A stretch of DNA of 64,000 bases, taken from NCBI GenBank assembly GCA_900104855.1, contig FNSS01000002.1:1-64000 (forward strand). The letters are read 5' to 3'. Positions 32,415 through 41,839 of this stretch are shown one piece after another. The notes beneath the pieces are model-generated. The model did not search any database, was not told where the DNA came from, and worked only from the letters and a program-made list of their open reading frames with translations. The stretch's first letter is position 1. Every line of letters begins with the position of its first letter. A program made the translations under genes and the position numbers. Origin of the DNA: Rhizobiales bacterium GAS188 (lineage in GTDB: Bacteria > Pseudomonadota > Alphaproteobacteria > Rhizobiales > Beijerinckiaceae).

Positions 32415-32675
32415 TTGGCTCCCGAACGCGATAGCTGACTCGGCGAACTTGCGACCTAGTGCCACAAAGAGGGCCAATGCCCAACTCCAGGCGAGTGACC
32501 GGTATGGGTCGACTCCGGCCGTTCGGGGTGGCCAAGCTCGAATGACGCCACGGGGTGGTTCGTCGTCATTCGCCGGAGCAGCCTCCATGGAGCTGATGCG
32601 CCAGGAGCAGCGATCCCGACCAATTCAGTTTTCTAATCGACAGCAACCATCAAACCGGCATGAACTCGCGCCGCC

Positions 32676-33659
32676 TCATTCGATCACCTCGTCGGCGCGA
32701 GCGAGCAATTCGGCCGGGGCTTCGAACCCGATGGACTTGGCAGTCCGCAGGTTGAGGGCAAAGCGGAAGAGTGTCGGCTGTTCGAACGGCAGTTCCGCAG
32801 GGCTCGTTCCTTTTAGAATGCGATCTATGAGGGCTGCTATGCGGTCGAAACTTTCGTCGTAATCCGGACCATATGACATCAAGCCGCCGTCGCGGACAAG
32901 GAAATCGAACTCATAGATGGCCGGCAGCCGATGCGCCTCCGCAAACGCGAAAACCAGCTTTCGGTTGAGAGTGGTGAGCGAATCGGCGACCATAAGAATC
33001 GCGTCGGGCATGTCGCGATTCATTGCTCCGAACGCCTGGTCGAAATCAGCGGGCTCGCGCACACCCAATGGCTGGACGCTGACACCCAGCTGCCGGGCGC
33101 CCGCCTCCGACGCCTGGTAACGCTGCGTCATTCCGAGGTCGTCGGCGTTCCACAGCACCGCCACCCGGCGCAAGCCGGGCGCAAACTGCTTGAGAAGCTC
33201 CAGCCGCTTTGGCGTGACTTCCGCCGACACGTCCGAGATGCCGGTAAGGTTGCCGCCTGGCCGCGCCAGGCTGTCGACCAGTCTAGTTCCGACTGGATCG
33301 CCCGCTCCGAACGCCACCGCCGGAAGAGTCGTCCCCTGCTTGACGGCGAGAGCCGCCGGATAGCCGAAGGCAATGATGACGTCGACCTTGCTTGCCACGA
33401 GTTCGGCGGCGAGTTGCGGCAGGCGATGTACGTTCCCCTCCGCCTCGCGGCGTTCGAATGCCAAGTTTCTATCAAGCGCATAGCCGTGTCGGGCGAGGCC
33501 GCGGATGAGCGATGCCCCAAAGGGACTGTTGTCAGTTATGGCTCTGGCACCGAGCAACCCGACGCGAAAGACCTTACCTGGCGTTTGAGCAAGCGCACCG
33601 AGCGGCCACATAACCGCCGCGCCGCCGCCGACAAGCGTGATGAACTCGCGTCGTCTCAT
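32676..33659 (-). CDS. TrpX-type ABC transporter substrate-binding protein
   Basis: 327 residues starting MRRREFITLVGGGAAVMWPL, a twin-arginine-like or lipoprotein-like signal that ends ALA. The start at 33659 has GGAGAAGG just upstream. The mature part matches the ABC_sub_bind (PF04392) family: KVFRVGLLGARAITDNSPFG, VDVIIAFGYPAALAVKQGTT, GGNLTGISDVSAEVTPKRLE, RRVAVLWNADDLG. Rhizobia encode dozens of these orphan binding proteins; no permease or ATPase lies beside it, so its partners and ligand are unknown. Confidence 0.9.
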   Translation of the reverse strand: MRRREFITLVGGGAAVMWPLGALAQTPGKVFRVGLLGARAITDNSPFGASLIRGLARHGYALDRNLAFERREAEGNVHRLPQLAAELVASKVDVIIAFGYPAALAVKQGTTLPAVAFGAGDPVGTRLVDSLARPGGNLTGISDVSAEVTPKRLELLKQFAPGLRRVAVLWNADDLGMTQRYQASEAGARQLGVSVQPLGVREPADFDQAFGAMNRDMPDAILMVADSLTTLNRKLVFAFAEAHRLPAIYEFDFLVRDGGLMSYGPDYDESFDRIAALIDRILKGTSPAELPFEQPTLFRFALNLRTAKSIGFEAPAELLARADEVIE

Positions 33660-33912
33660 CTGCCTTCTCCAGGCTGGACCACGCTTTGCGCCATTGCATG
33701 CATAACATATTGCCCTTGCGGCGTGTGAATTGGATGGGATCAACTCGCGTCATGCTGAGCACCCGAGCCGAACGGCCGCAAAGGGCTCCGCCCCTGCCCC
33801 TTGGCAATTCCAACCTAACGATCCAAAGCGCGTGTGCTGCGTTCTCCTGTTGTCATCATTGCTCATCGGTCGATACAGCGGATCGTGCATCTTTCGGCAA
33901 GCGGTCACCCCC

Positions 33913-35148
33913 ATGCGGCTCGTTGCTCTGGACTGGGTCAATTTCCTCCTCGCGGATGTGCGGGGCGGCCTCGGCGCTTACGTGATCGTCTACCTCCTCA
34001 CCAATGCGCATTGGAGCCAGGCGACGATCGGCGCTGTTCTCACCGTAAGCGGCCTGACTGGCATCATGCTGCACCCCTCGGTCGGCGCCTTGATCGACAA
34101 TATGCGGGGAAAGCGCGCTCTGCTCATCGCCGGTACGGTGGTCCTCTCGGTTTGCGGCCTCGCCGTCGTCTGGATGCCAACCATTCCGGTCGTGCTCGCC
34201 GCCGATATCACCATGGCGGTCCTCGGGGGCGTGTTCGCGCCGGTCGTTGCCGCGATAACGGTCGGTCTCTTCGAAAGGGAAGCCCTGCCCGCCCGGCTTG
34301 GCCGCAACGCTGTCTTCGACCGCGTCGGCAATGTCTTCATCGCCGTCGTCGTGGGCATTTTCGGGACAATCTTCTCGCAAGCGGCGCCCTTCTATCTCTT
34401 GCCGGTTTTCGCGGCGCTGACCATTGTCGCGGTGCTGGCGATTCCGGCGCGGGCCATCGATCATGAGAGGGCCCGCGGTCTCGCAGCGGAGGACACCCGA
34501 GCCTTGCGTCGGCCGGAGAGCTGGCGTGTCCTGTTGCGTTCCCGGCCGCTTGTCGTGTTCGCGGCCGCGGCGGCCATTTTAAATTTCGCCAATGGCCCGC
34601 TGCTACAGCTCGTTGCCCAGAAGCTCGCCCTTGCCCATCCCGGCTACGAAACCGGGCTCACTTCCACAGCCATCATCGTCACGCAATTGGCGACGATCCC
34701 GATGGCGCTCCTCGTCACCCGTGCCAATGCGCTCGGCCGCAAGCCGCTGCTGATCATCGCCTTCGCGGCAGTGCCGCTACGCGGCTTGCTTTGCGCCTCA
34801 TATGACGATCCCTCCTGGCTGCTCGGCGTCCAGCTGCTCGACGGCGTGGGCGCGGGCATGTACGAGGCGCTACTGCCTTTGGTGCTCGCCGACATGATGC
34901 GCGGCACCGGCCATTACAGCCTCGCTCGGGGCGTGCTCGGCACGATCCAGGGGATCGGCGGTTCGACAGGCCAGGGCGCGGCCGGCTTCATCGTCGCGGC
35001 GTTTGGCTACAACGCGGCCTTCCTCACTCTCGCAGCCGTCGCCCTGGCCGCCCTGCTGTTGATGGCCCTCGCCATGCCGGAAACGAGGCCGACGCCACGG
35101 AAGCTGGATCATTCAACCCCGGGGGGAGTTGAGCCTGAAACGCGATAG
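33913..35148 (+). CDS. Major facilitator superfamily transporter
   Basis: 411 residues from the ATG at 33913, where the first membrane segment (LDWVNFLLADVRGGLGAYVI) begins. The open frame extends further up but without transporter character. Twelve hydrophobic helices; between helices 2 and 3 the motif GALIDNMRGKRALLIAGTVV stands in for the MFS signature G-x-x-x-D-x-x-G-R-R. The central loop (AIDHERARGLAAEDTRALRR) is charged. The substrate is not predictable. The gene is divergent from the TrpX-type binding protein with about 250 bases between them. Confidence 0.85.
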   Translation: MRLVALDWVNFLLADVRGGLGAYVIVYLLTNAHWSQATIGAVLTVSGLTGIMLHPSVGALIDNMRGKRALLIAGTVVLSVCGLAVVWMPTIPVVLAADITMAVLGGVFAPVVAAITVGLFEREALPARLGRNAVFDRVGNVFIAVVVGIFGTIFSQAAPFYLLPVFAALTIVAVLAIPARAIDHERARGLAAEDTRALRRPESWRVLLRSRPLVVFAAAAAILNFANGPLLQLVAQKLALAHPGYETGLTSTAIIVTQLATIPMALLVTRANALGRKPLLIIAFAAVPLRGLLCASYDDPSWLLGVQLLDGVGAGMYEALLPLVLADMMRGTGHYSLARGVLGTIQGIGGSTGQGAAGFIVAAFGYNAAFLTLAAVALAALLLMALAMPETRPTPRKLDHSTPGGVEPETR

Positions 35149-35487
35149 CCGGCCGGACGCTGGCGCCATTCCTGTGAATATGCCGATGACGTTGCTCGAT
35201 CGCAGGCCGCCTCGAACCTCAACGCTGAGTGAGGAGCAAAGGTGTGCAGTGCAGTGCAAAATTCAGCTTTCACACTGGGTGCCGGTTTCGTAGAGGTTTT
35301 CGGATGCCGGCCGGCACGAAGGGTTGGCGCGTGCTCGATGGGCCGGCGTCGGAAAACCTTCGAAGGACGAAACCGCGAGTCGGATGAGCTGGATTGTGAA
35401 TAGGCGCCCGCGACGGACCCCATCAAATTTCGAAGAATCAATCGGTTATCGCGCCGATCGGCGTCGGGACCCCACGCCGATTCACAG
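35149..35487. other. Gap containing the second palindromic element
   Basis: No gene recognised. The stretch holds the 69-bp palindrome (35293-35361) and unplaced frames upstream of the ligase remnant. Confidence 0.4.
35293..35361. repeat. 69-bp imperfect palindromic element, copy 2
   Basis: Arms GAGGTTTTCGGATGCCGGCC (35293-35312) and GGCCGGCGTCGGAAAACCTT (35341-35360, plus C), loop 28 bases. Same size and arms as the element at 18669-18737. Confidence 0.65.
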
Positions 35488-35885
35488 CAGGAATTCGTTA
35501 TCGTCGGTTGGACCGAACCCAAAGGCGGCCGGCAAGGGCTCGGAGCGCTGCTCCTGGGCTATTATGATGGAGATGGCCGCCTAGTCTATGCTGGCCGTGT
35601 CGGCGCTGGCGTGACGGATCAAGAATTGACGGACCTCGTGGCACGCCTGAAGCCTCTCGCCGTCGACAAGATGCCGCTCGCCGAGCCGCCGCCGCGTGAG
35701 ACGCGGTTCCGCTCGAGGCTCGAGCTCTCACGTGTGCATTGGGCTCGGCCGAAGCTCGTCGTCGAGGTGACCTTTTCGACCTGGACGGCTGACGGCCTTC
35801 TCCGCCAAGTCGTCTATCAGGGGTTGCGCGCGAGGACAAGCCGGCCTCGGAGGTGCGGCTGGAGCGGCATTGTCACATCAAGTAA
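35488..35885 (+). pseudogene. LigD-type DNA ligase C-terminal (OB-fold) remnant
   Basis: The plus strand reads QEFVIVGWTEPKGGRQGLGA, LLLGYYDGDGRLVYAGRVGA, then RSRLELSRVHWARPKLVVEV and LLRQVVYQGLR. After a two-base insertion it ends DKPASEVRLERHCHIK-stop. This is the OB-fold end of the LigD ligase domain (motifs EFVVVGW and VHWVRPxLVAEV). The nucleotidyltransferase domain is missing. With the fragment at 11636-11806 this makes two separate ligase relics. Confidence 0.8.
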
Positions 35886-36069
35886 GTAGAGGGCGATCAG
35901 AAGCCTGAAGCGACGGGCTAACCTATTGGAATCACTGGTTTCGACACTCACTCCCAAGCAAGTAATAACACGTAAAAACAGGTTCCCGTGACAATGCCCC
36001 CGCGACGCCTGTCCGCGGATCGCTCGACCAGCGGAACGCGACCGCGCGGTCGGTGCCGGCCTACTACAA

Positions 36070-36342
36070 TTAGCTGTGTTGCTTGACGTATTCACGCAGC
36101 GCCGCGTTGATTCGGCTCTGGTAGCCTTCTCCACCCTGGCGGAACCAGTCAACTATGTCCGCATCTAGCCGGAGCGACAGCGGCTTCTTGATGGGACGAA
36201 AGAACGCGCCGCGAATGCCCCCGGTAAAATCGGTGACCGGCGGCATATCGCTGGTGTCGATCGTGTTGTCAGGCATGCCTGCCAGGGCCTCAAGCTCGGC
36301 CTTCTGCGCTTCCGTCAAAGGGTTAGGATTACCCTTCTTCAT
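36070..36342 (-). CDS. brnA: BrnA-family antitoxin
   Basis: 90 residues with the BrnA layout: an acidic N-terminal toxin-binding part (LTEAQKAELEALAGMPDNTI) and a C-terminal ribbon-helix-helix (KPLSLRLDADIVDWFRQGGE, then YQSRINAALREYVKQHS). The RHH domain dimerises, binds the operator and represses the module. Its start overlaps the end of the brnT frame by 14 bases. It appears intact although its toxin partner is frameshifted. Confidence 0.87.
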   Translation of the reverse strand: MKKGNPNPLTEAQKAELEALAGMPDNTIDTSDMPPVTDFTGGIRGAFFRPIKKPLSLRLDADIVDWFRQGGEGYQSRINAALREYVKQHS

Positions 36343-36617
36343 AGGCTTTCCTTTCGTGCGTTTCGGCCCGGCGGGCGCTTATGATCCGGCCCACGGGGTC
36401 AGGTTCGTCGTCATCGGGCCACGTATGTGCGTACGAACAGGGTGACCTGGCTGTCGCTGCTGGGCCTCCCGATAGTCCGCCACCGCTCTTCATCGGGGTA
36501 GGGATCGGGATAGGTAAGGGAGAACGGGTCCTGGAAGACACGGGCGGCCATGTCGAAGGAAACCCCATGTTTGACGAGGTTCGCAGCGGCTTTTTCACGG
36601 TCCCATATCCAACGCAA
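36329..36617 (-). pseudogene. brnT: BrnT-family ribonuclease toxin, frameshifted
   Basis: Begins MRWIWDREKAAANLVKHGVS, FDMAARVFQDPFSLTYPDPY, EERWRTIGRP, then SDSQVTLFV. There the frame breaks near 36430 and the rest (HTWPDDDEPDPVGRIISARR, ETHERKAYEEG) continues one frame over. All BrnT landmarks are present except continuity: the N-terminal W-D-xx-K, the internal ERW and the C-terminal ISAR-ExxE-x-xY. Loss of the toxin with the antitoxin kept is the expected order of decay, or the single-base indel may be an assembly error. Confidence 0.8.
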
Positions 36618-37170
36618 ACCGGTCTCCTGTAGATACGATTATGTATCTACGAACGAAGTGGATGCCAATATCCGTGAGACTTCGGCAGCAAGCCCATGAA
36701 TGGGGTCACGAGAAGATCGCGTCCGCGCTTGTCGCGTGACAAACAAGGGGGTCTGCCTCACTTTCCGTGCTGCTGGGATCACCCAGTCACCGCAGGAGCG
36801 CTCGGTACCCAGAATCCGCACGACTGGCCCGCGAGACCACGCTGAATTCGTTTGCATGCGCATCGATATCGGCAAGCAGCTGATTAAGACAAGCAGCACG
36901 GAAAGTGAGGCAGACCCCATGAAATGCTCAAGTTCGGGTTAGTACGATCGAGTCTCACCATGAAATGCAAATCGACAGATGGCCCGAAAATTCTCAAGGC
37001 GGTGAAGTCGGCATCGAGGTCTGAGGGCAATCGCGGGTCGCAACCATTCGCATGGCGAGCATGGCCTCCACCTCGTCGTGGGACTGCATTCCCGACAGGC
37101 CGTCGCTGCTGCCGCAAAGCCCTGCGTAATTTATGACCGCCCAGTCCATGGCTCACCGGAGATCTTTCAC
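36618..37170. other. Gap with a miniature inverted-repeat element
   Basis: No gene recognised in about 550 bases. It holds the perfect 27-bp inverted repeat described at 36748-36918. The segment just before 37171 may carry the promoter of the downstream operon. Confidence 0.4.
36748..36918. repeat. Miniature element with perfect 27-bp terminal inverted repeats
   Basis: 36748-36774 (starting GGGGTCTGCCTCACTTTCCG) is the exact reverse complement of 36892-36918. The 171-bp unit has no transposase gene. The GGGG start resembles terminal repeats of Tn3-like elements, but the rest does not match any I can name, and I see no matching target duplication at the flanks. Confidence 0.7.
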
Positions 37171-38358
37171 ATGCAGATCGAAGCCGTCGATTTCTTCTAT
37201 CTCTCGATGCCGGAGGTGACGACAGAGGGCGACGGCAGCCAGGACGCGCTGCTCATTCGCGTCGCTGGCGGCGGCTATGTCGGCTGGGGCGAGTGCGAGG
37301 CCTCGCCGCTGACCTCGATCGCCGCCGCCATCTGCCCGCGTTCACACGGCGCCTGTCAGCCGGTCCTTGACTCGGTCCTCGGCCAGCGTATCGAGGGGAT
37401 CGCCGATATCGGGCGGATCGCCCGCCTCGTCGCCCGCAACAGCCTCGACCTGCTGCAGACCGATCATACCTTCTCCGGGATCGAGATCGCCCTCTGGGAT
37501 CTTCTCGGCCAGCGTTTCGGCGAGCCGGTCTACCGCCTGCTTGGCACTAAGACGGCGTATCCCAAGCGGCCCTATGCCTCGCTGCTCTTCGGCGACGATG
37601 CCGCGGCGACGCTGGAAAAGGCGAAGGCGATGCGGGCGCGCAATTTCCGCGCCGTTAAATTCGGCTGGGGACCGTTCGGACAGACGGGCGCCACGGAAGA
37701 CCGCGACCAGCTCGCGGCGGCGCGCGAGGGACTCGGCGCCGACGGCATCCTCCTCGTCGATGCCGGCGCCATCTGGGTCGACAATCTGGCGGCGGCCCGC
37801 GCGCGGCTCGCCGCGCTCGCCGAGTTCCGCGCCCACTGGCTCGAGGAGCCATTCGTCAGCGGCGCGCTCGATGCCTATCGCGACCTCGCCAAGGAGTCTG
37901 GCGCGGTGCGGCTCGCCGCAGGCGAAGGTAGCCACAATACCTACATGGCGCGCCATCTCATCGATTATGCCGGGGTCAGCTTCATCCAGATCGACACCGG
38001 CCGAATCGGCGGCATCGGACGGGCCAAGCAGATCGCCGATTACGCCGTCGCGCGTGGCGTCACCTTCGTCAATCACACTTTCACGACCCATCTCGCCCTC
38101 TCGGCCTCGCTGCAGCCCTATGCCGGGCTCGCCGCGCACGAGATCTGCGAGTTTCCGGCCGAATCGAAACCGCTCGCCTTCGAGCTGACGCGCAATCACC
38201 TAATGCCGGATAGCGGCGGCCTCATCCATTTGCGCGACGCGCCGGGGCTAGGCATGACCATCGACACGGCGACGGTCAAGCGCTACCTCGTCGACGTCGA
38301 GATCAAGGCCAAGGGCGAGACGCTGTACCGCACACCGCGGATGGCGCGCGATGGCTGA
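37171..38358 (+). CDS. Enolase-superfamily enzyme (mandelate racemase/muconate lactonizing type)
   Basis: 395 residues starting MQIEAVDFFYLSMPEVTTEG. The capping domain is about 1-125; the barrel carries the superfamily residues: Lys in FRAVKFGWGPFG, metal ligands Asp in GILLVDAGAIW, Glu in HWLEEPFVSG, Glu in RLAAGEGSHN, and the acid/base His in FVNHTFTTHLALSAS. This set suggests an acid-sugar dehydratase or related activity rather than a racemase, but the substrate is unknown. Its last bases overlap the next gene, an HpcH/HpaI aldolase, suggesting one pathway (dehydration then aldol cleavage). Confidence 0.87.
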   Translation: MQIEAVDFFYLSMPEVTTEGDGSQDALLIRVAGGGYVGWGECEASPLTSIAAAICPRSHGACQPVLDSVLGQRIEGIADIGRIARLVARNSLDLLQTDHTFSGIEIALWDLLGQRFGEPVYRLLGTKTAYPKRPYASLLFGDDAAATLEKAKAMRARNFRAVKFGWGPFGQTGATEDRDQLAAAREGLGADGILLVDAGAIWVDNLAAARARLAALAEFRAHWLEEPFVSGALDAYRDLAKESGAVRLAAGEGSHNTYMARHLIDYAGVSFIQIDTGRIGGIGRAKQIADYAVARGVTFVNHTFTTHLALSASLQPYAGLAAHEICEFPAESKPLAFELTRNHLMPDSGGLIHLRDAPGLGMTIDTATVKRYLVDVEIKAKGETLYRTPRMARDG

Positions 38359-39112
38359 CGCCACGCTCAAATCGCGGCTCGCTTCCGGCGAGCTGGCCTT
38401 CGGGACGATGGTCTTCGAGTTCGACAACCCTGCCCTCGCGCGCATCGTCGCCGACGCGGTGCCGAGTTCATCATCCTCGACATGCTGCACAGCGGCTGGA
38501 GCGTCGAGACGATCAAGAGGCAGATCGCGCATGCGCGCGGCGCCGGGCTGGCGGCGCTCGTCAACCCGCCGGGCGCACGACACGACCAGATCTGCCGGCC
38601 GCTCGATCTCGGCGCGCTGAGGGTGATGGTGCCAGTGATCGAGACGCAGGTCCAGACCGAGGCGATCGTGCAGGCAACGCGCTATCCGCCGCACAGCACG
38701 CGCGGCGCCGCTTTCGGCTTGGCGCATGACGAATTACCGCGTCGGCGACGTTGCCGTGACCATGGCGGCGGCCAACCGGCCCATGATGGCCATCGTTAAG
38801 ATCGAGACCGCAGCCGGCGTGCGCAACGCCGACGCCATCATGAGCGTGCCCGGCGTCGATGTGGGCTTTGTCGGCCATACCGACCTCTCGGTCTCGCTCG
38901 GCATCCCGGGCCAGTTCGCCCACCGCGATTTCATCACCGCGCGCGACGCTGTGGCGGCGGCCTGCCGCAAGCACAAGAAGGCGGCCGGCTGTGTGGTCGG
39001 ATCGCCGCTGGCTTTCTGGCTGCTCGCCATCGCGCTGCGCGAAGGTCTCGATGCCATGCGCCCGGATCCGTCGGGCCGCACGTTAACGCGCCGCAGCCGG
39101 ACGTCGCGTTGA
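38351..39112 (+). pseudogene. HpcH/HpaI aldolase family protein, twice frameshifted
   Basis: Three frames together give one aldolase. The first is LASGELAFGTMVFEFDNPAL to about 38460; the second is EFIILDMLHSGWSVETIKRQ, then GALRVMVPVIETQVQTEAIV and RYPPHSTRGAAFGLAHDE to about 38730; the third is NYRVGDVAVTMAAANRPMMA, VGFVGHTDLSVSLGIPGQFA and KHKKAAGCVVGS. The family cleaves 2-keto-3-deoxy or 4-hydroxy-2-oxo acids with a divalent metal. One-base changes near 38462 and 38735 break it. Because everything else is conserved, assembly indels are a real alternative. Confidence 0.8.
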
Positions 39113-39366
39113 TGAATTCGCCGCGCTTTTATCAACTGGCCTTGGCGTTTGGCCGCATGCTACCGTTTGCGCCTGCTTCGCGATTACCGCGATGGCGCAG
39201 GGCGCCTTCCGGCCACGACGGTCTCGAGTGTCGGATCGCCTCGCTGATGCGGCCGGGATTCCGTCAGCATCTTCGCCACAAGTGCTCATCGTGCCCGCGC
39301 GGTCTTACGGGGAGGACGGGCCCTCCAAAAAGGGTACAGCAACGATAAAACTGAGGAGAGGACATC

Positions 39367-40245
39367 ATGCGCAGATCAGATCGGTTCATCCTTGCTCTCG
39401 GCCTTGCCGGCTCGCTCGTCGCGCTGCCAGCATTGGCGCAGCAGCAAACTTTCTTCAACGAGTCTCAGCCAATGTTCGACAATTGCGGCGACCCTTCGCT
39501 GGTGAAAGCGCAAAAGGATGGCATCACGCTCGGCTTTTCGGTCAACCCACCCGAGGCGTGGCTCGACGAGCAGAGCAAGCAGGCCAAGGGCATCGACTGG
39601 GACATGAACAAGGCGGTGCTCGACTGGATGGGGGTCAAGAACATCAAGCTTGAATGGATGCCCTGGGAATCGCAAGTTCCCGCGCTCCTCTCCAAGCGCA
39701 CCGACGTCATCGCCGGCAACATCCATCACACGGCGGAACGCGACAAGGTGATCAGCTTCAGCGGCCCCGCCTATTGGTACGGGCCGGTGATCGTCGTCTC
39801 CAAAGGCAACCCGCTCGGCATCAAGTCCTACGACGATCTGAAGGGCAAACAGGTCGGCGACATCTCGGGCTCGGCGGCCGATTTCTACCTGCGCAAGATT
39901 GGCGTCACCCCGACCTCCTTCAAGACCGAGATCGACGAGCTGCAGAGCCTCAACCAGGGCCGCCTGCAGGCCGTGCTCGAGGACGATCTCGTCTATCTCG
40001 AATTTGCCAAGACCAACCAGAACCACAACCTCGAGCCGTTGTGGAGCATCCCGGCGCCGGCCGACATCATCAACGGCGGCGGCTACGGCATGGCCCGCTT
40101 TGCCATGCGCAAGGAGGACTGCACGCTGCGCTCCGCCTACACGCAGGCGCTGGCGGAAATGCGCGCCAACGGCCATGTCAGCGCGATCCTCAAGAACTAT
40201 GGGCTGAGCGACCGCAACCTCGTGATGTACAAGCTAAATCCCTGA
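39367..40245 (+). CDS. Polar-amino-acid-type ABC importer, substrate-binding protein
   Basis: 292 residues with a signal peptide (FILALGLAGSLVALPALAQQ, cleavage about residue 24) and a type II binding fold: GITLGFSVNPPEAWLDEQSK, GIDWDMNKAVLDWMGVKNIK, RTDVIAGNIHHTAERDKVIS, YDDLKGKQVGDISGSAADFY. A GAGGAGAGG site precedes the ATG. First of three importer genes (binding protein, permease, ATPase). Family members bind amino acids, opines or small organic acids; the neighbouring enolase-superfamily and aldolase genes suggest a non-amino-acid ligand. Confidence 0.9.
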   Translation: MRRSDRFILALGLAGSLVALPALAQQQTFFNESQPMFDNCGDPSLVKAQKDGITLGFSVNPPEAWLDEQSKQAKGIDWDMNKAVLDWMGVKNIKLEWMPWESQVPALLSKRTDVIAGNIHHTAERDKVISFSGPAYWYGPVIVVSKGNPLGIKSYDDLKGKQVGDISGSAADFYLRKIGVTPTSFKTEIDELQSLNQGRLQAVLEDDLVYLEFAKTNQNHNLEPLWSIPAPADIINGGGYGMARFAMRKEDCTLRSAYTQALAEMRANGHVSAILKNYGLSDRNLVMYKLNP

Positions 40246-40309
40246 ATCAGCTCGATAACTGACAGTCGCGTCAGCTGGGGCGTCTTCAAGCCCCGGCTGA
40301 ATCGCCGCA

Positions 40310-40984
40310 ATGGAAATCTTCAACCTCGAGATCGCGCTCCGTAATTTCGGACCGCTCCTCACCGGGCTGATGCTGACGGTTGAGCTGACGCTCGTCGTCA
40401 TCGCCCTGAGCCTTGTCTTCGCCCTGCTCGTCGCGCTAGGCGGCATGTCGCGCTTCGCCCCGTTGCGCTGGCTGGTCAACGCCTATGTCGAGGCGATCCG
40501 CGGCACGCCCCTGCTGCTCCAACTCATTTACGTCTATTATGTGCTGCCCGAGATCGGCATCCGCCTCGACAGCTTTACCGCCGGCGTCATCGCCCTCACC
40601 CTCAACTATTCCGCCTATCTCTCCGAGGTCTACCGCGGCGGCATCCAGGCGATCGCGCGCGGTCAACACGATGCGGCCGCGGCGCTCGGCATGACGCGGA
40701 TGCTCGCAATGCGGCGCATCATCCTGCCGCAGGCGATCCGCATCGTCATCCCGACGCTCGGCAACTACTTCATCGGGCTGTTCAAGGACACCGCGCTCTG
40801 CTCGGTCGTCAGCATCCAGGAGGTCGTCTTCACCGCCCAGATCCTCGCCGCGCGCAACTTCCAATATTTCACCCTCTATACCGTCGTCGGCTTCATGTAT
40901 TTCGCCGTTAGCTTTCCCGCCGCGCGCTTCGTCGCCTATCTCGAGCGCGTCACCAAAAGCGGCTATCGCCGGAGACGCTCGTGA
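40310..40984 (+). CDS. Polar-amino-acid-type ABC importer, permease
   Basis: 224 residues of the HisM/GlnP class with five membrane helices. The EAA coupling loop is [17 protein letters not shown] early and [20 protein letters not shown] later. No split second permease is present, so a homodimer is likely. The stop overlaps the GTG start of the ATPase gene by four bases (GTGA). Confidence 0.92.
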   Translation: MEIFNLEIALRNFGPLLTGLMLTVELTLVVIALSLVFALLVALGGMSRFAPLRWLVNAYVEAIRGTPLLLQLIYVYYVLPEIGIRLDSFTAGVIALTLNYSAYLSEVYRGGIQAIARGQHDAAAALGMTRMLAMRRIILPQAIRIVIPTLGNYFIGLFKDTALCSVVSIQEVVFTAQILAARNFQYFTLYTVVGFMYFAVSFPAARFVAYLERVTKSGYRRRRS

Positions 40985-41772
40985 GCGACTTACCCTTCCT
41001 GCCTCGCCAGCCGATGATCGAGATCGAGGGGCTGCACAAGCATTTCGGCGACAACCATGTGCTGCGCGGCATCGATCTTGCGGTCGCCGCCGGCGAGGTC
41101 GTCTGCATCATCGGCCCGTCGGGCAGCGGCAAGTCGACGCTGCTGCGTTGCATCAACCATCTCGAGATCGCCGAGAAGGGCCGCATCCGCATCGACGGGC
41201 AACTGGCCTATCGCAATGAGAATAACGGGCTCTTCCGGCCGCATTCCAATCGCGCGATATCCGCCGTGCGCGCCCAGGTCGGCATGGTCTTCCAGCAGTT
41301 CAATCTCTTCCCCCACCTCACCGTGATGGGCAACGTGATCGAGGCGCCAGTGCACGTCCTGCGCAAGCCGAAAGAGCTAGCGCAGCGACGCGGCCGCGAG
41401 CTCTTGGCGCAGGTCGGCCTCGCCGACAAGGAAGATGCCTACCCGGAAGAGTTGTCGGGCGGCCAGCAGCAGCGCGTCGCCATCGCCCGCGCCCTGGCGA
41501 TGGAGCCCAAGGCCATGCTGTTGGACGAGGTGACGAGCGCCCTCGATCCTGAGCTGGTCGCCGAAGTCCTCACCGCGATGCGCGATCTCGCCGCCCGGGG
41601 CATGACGATGCTGGTGGTGACGCACGAGATGAATTTCGCCCGCCAGGTCGGCTCGCGCGTCATCTTCATGGACCAGGGAACGATCGTCGAGGAGGACACC
41701 CCCGCGCGCATCTTCGGCGCGCCGCGCGAGCGGCGCACGCGCGATTTCCTGCGGACCGTTCTGGAACGCTGA
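40981..41772 (+). CDS. Polar-amino-acid-type ABC importer, ATPase
   Basis: 263 residues, GTG start overlapping the permease. Walker [16 protein letters not shown] (about 43-57), Q-loop [20 protein letters not shown], signature [20 protein letters not shown], Walker [17 protein letters not shown], switch VVTHEMNFA. An insertion of about 15 residues ([20 protein letters not shown]) sits before the Q-loop, as in the HisP/GlnQ-like group. Confidence 0.94.
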   Translation: MSDLPFLPRQPMIEIEGLHKHFGDNHVLRGIDLAVAAGEVVCIIGPSGSGKSTLLRCINHLEIAEKGRIRIDGQLAYRNENNGLFRPHSNRAISAVRAQVGMVFQQFNLFPHLTVMGNVIEAPVHVLRKPKELAQRRGRELLAQVGLADKEDAYPEELSGGQQQRVAIARALAMEPKAMLLDEVTSALDPELVAEVLTAMRDLAARGMTMLVVTHEMNFARQVGSRVIFMDQGTIVEEDTPARIFGAPRERRTRDFLRTVLER

Positions 41773-41839
41773 GCGGGCTCGGGACCGTGTTGCACGGATC
41801 GGTGGACGCACGCATCAAGGCCACACTCTGACCTTTGGT

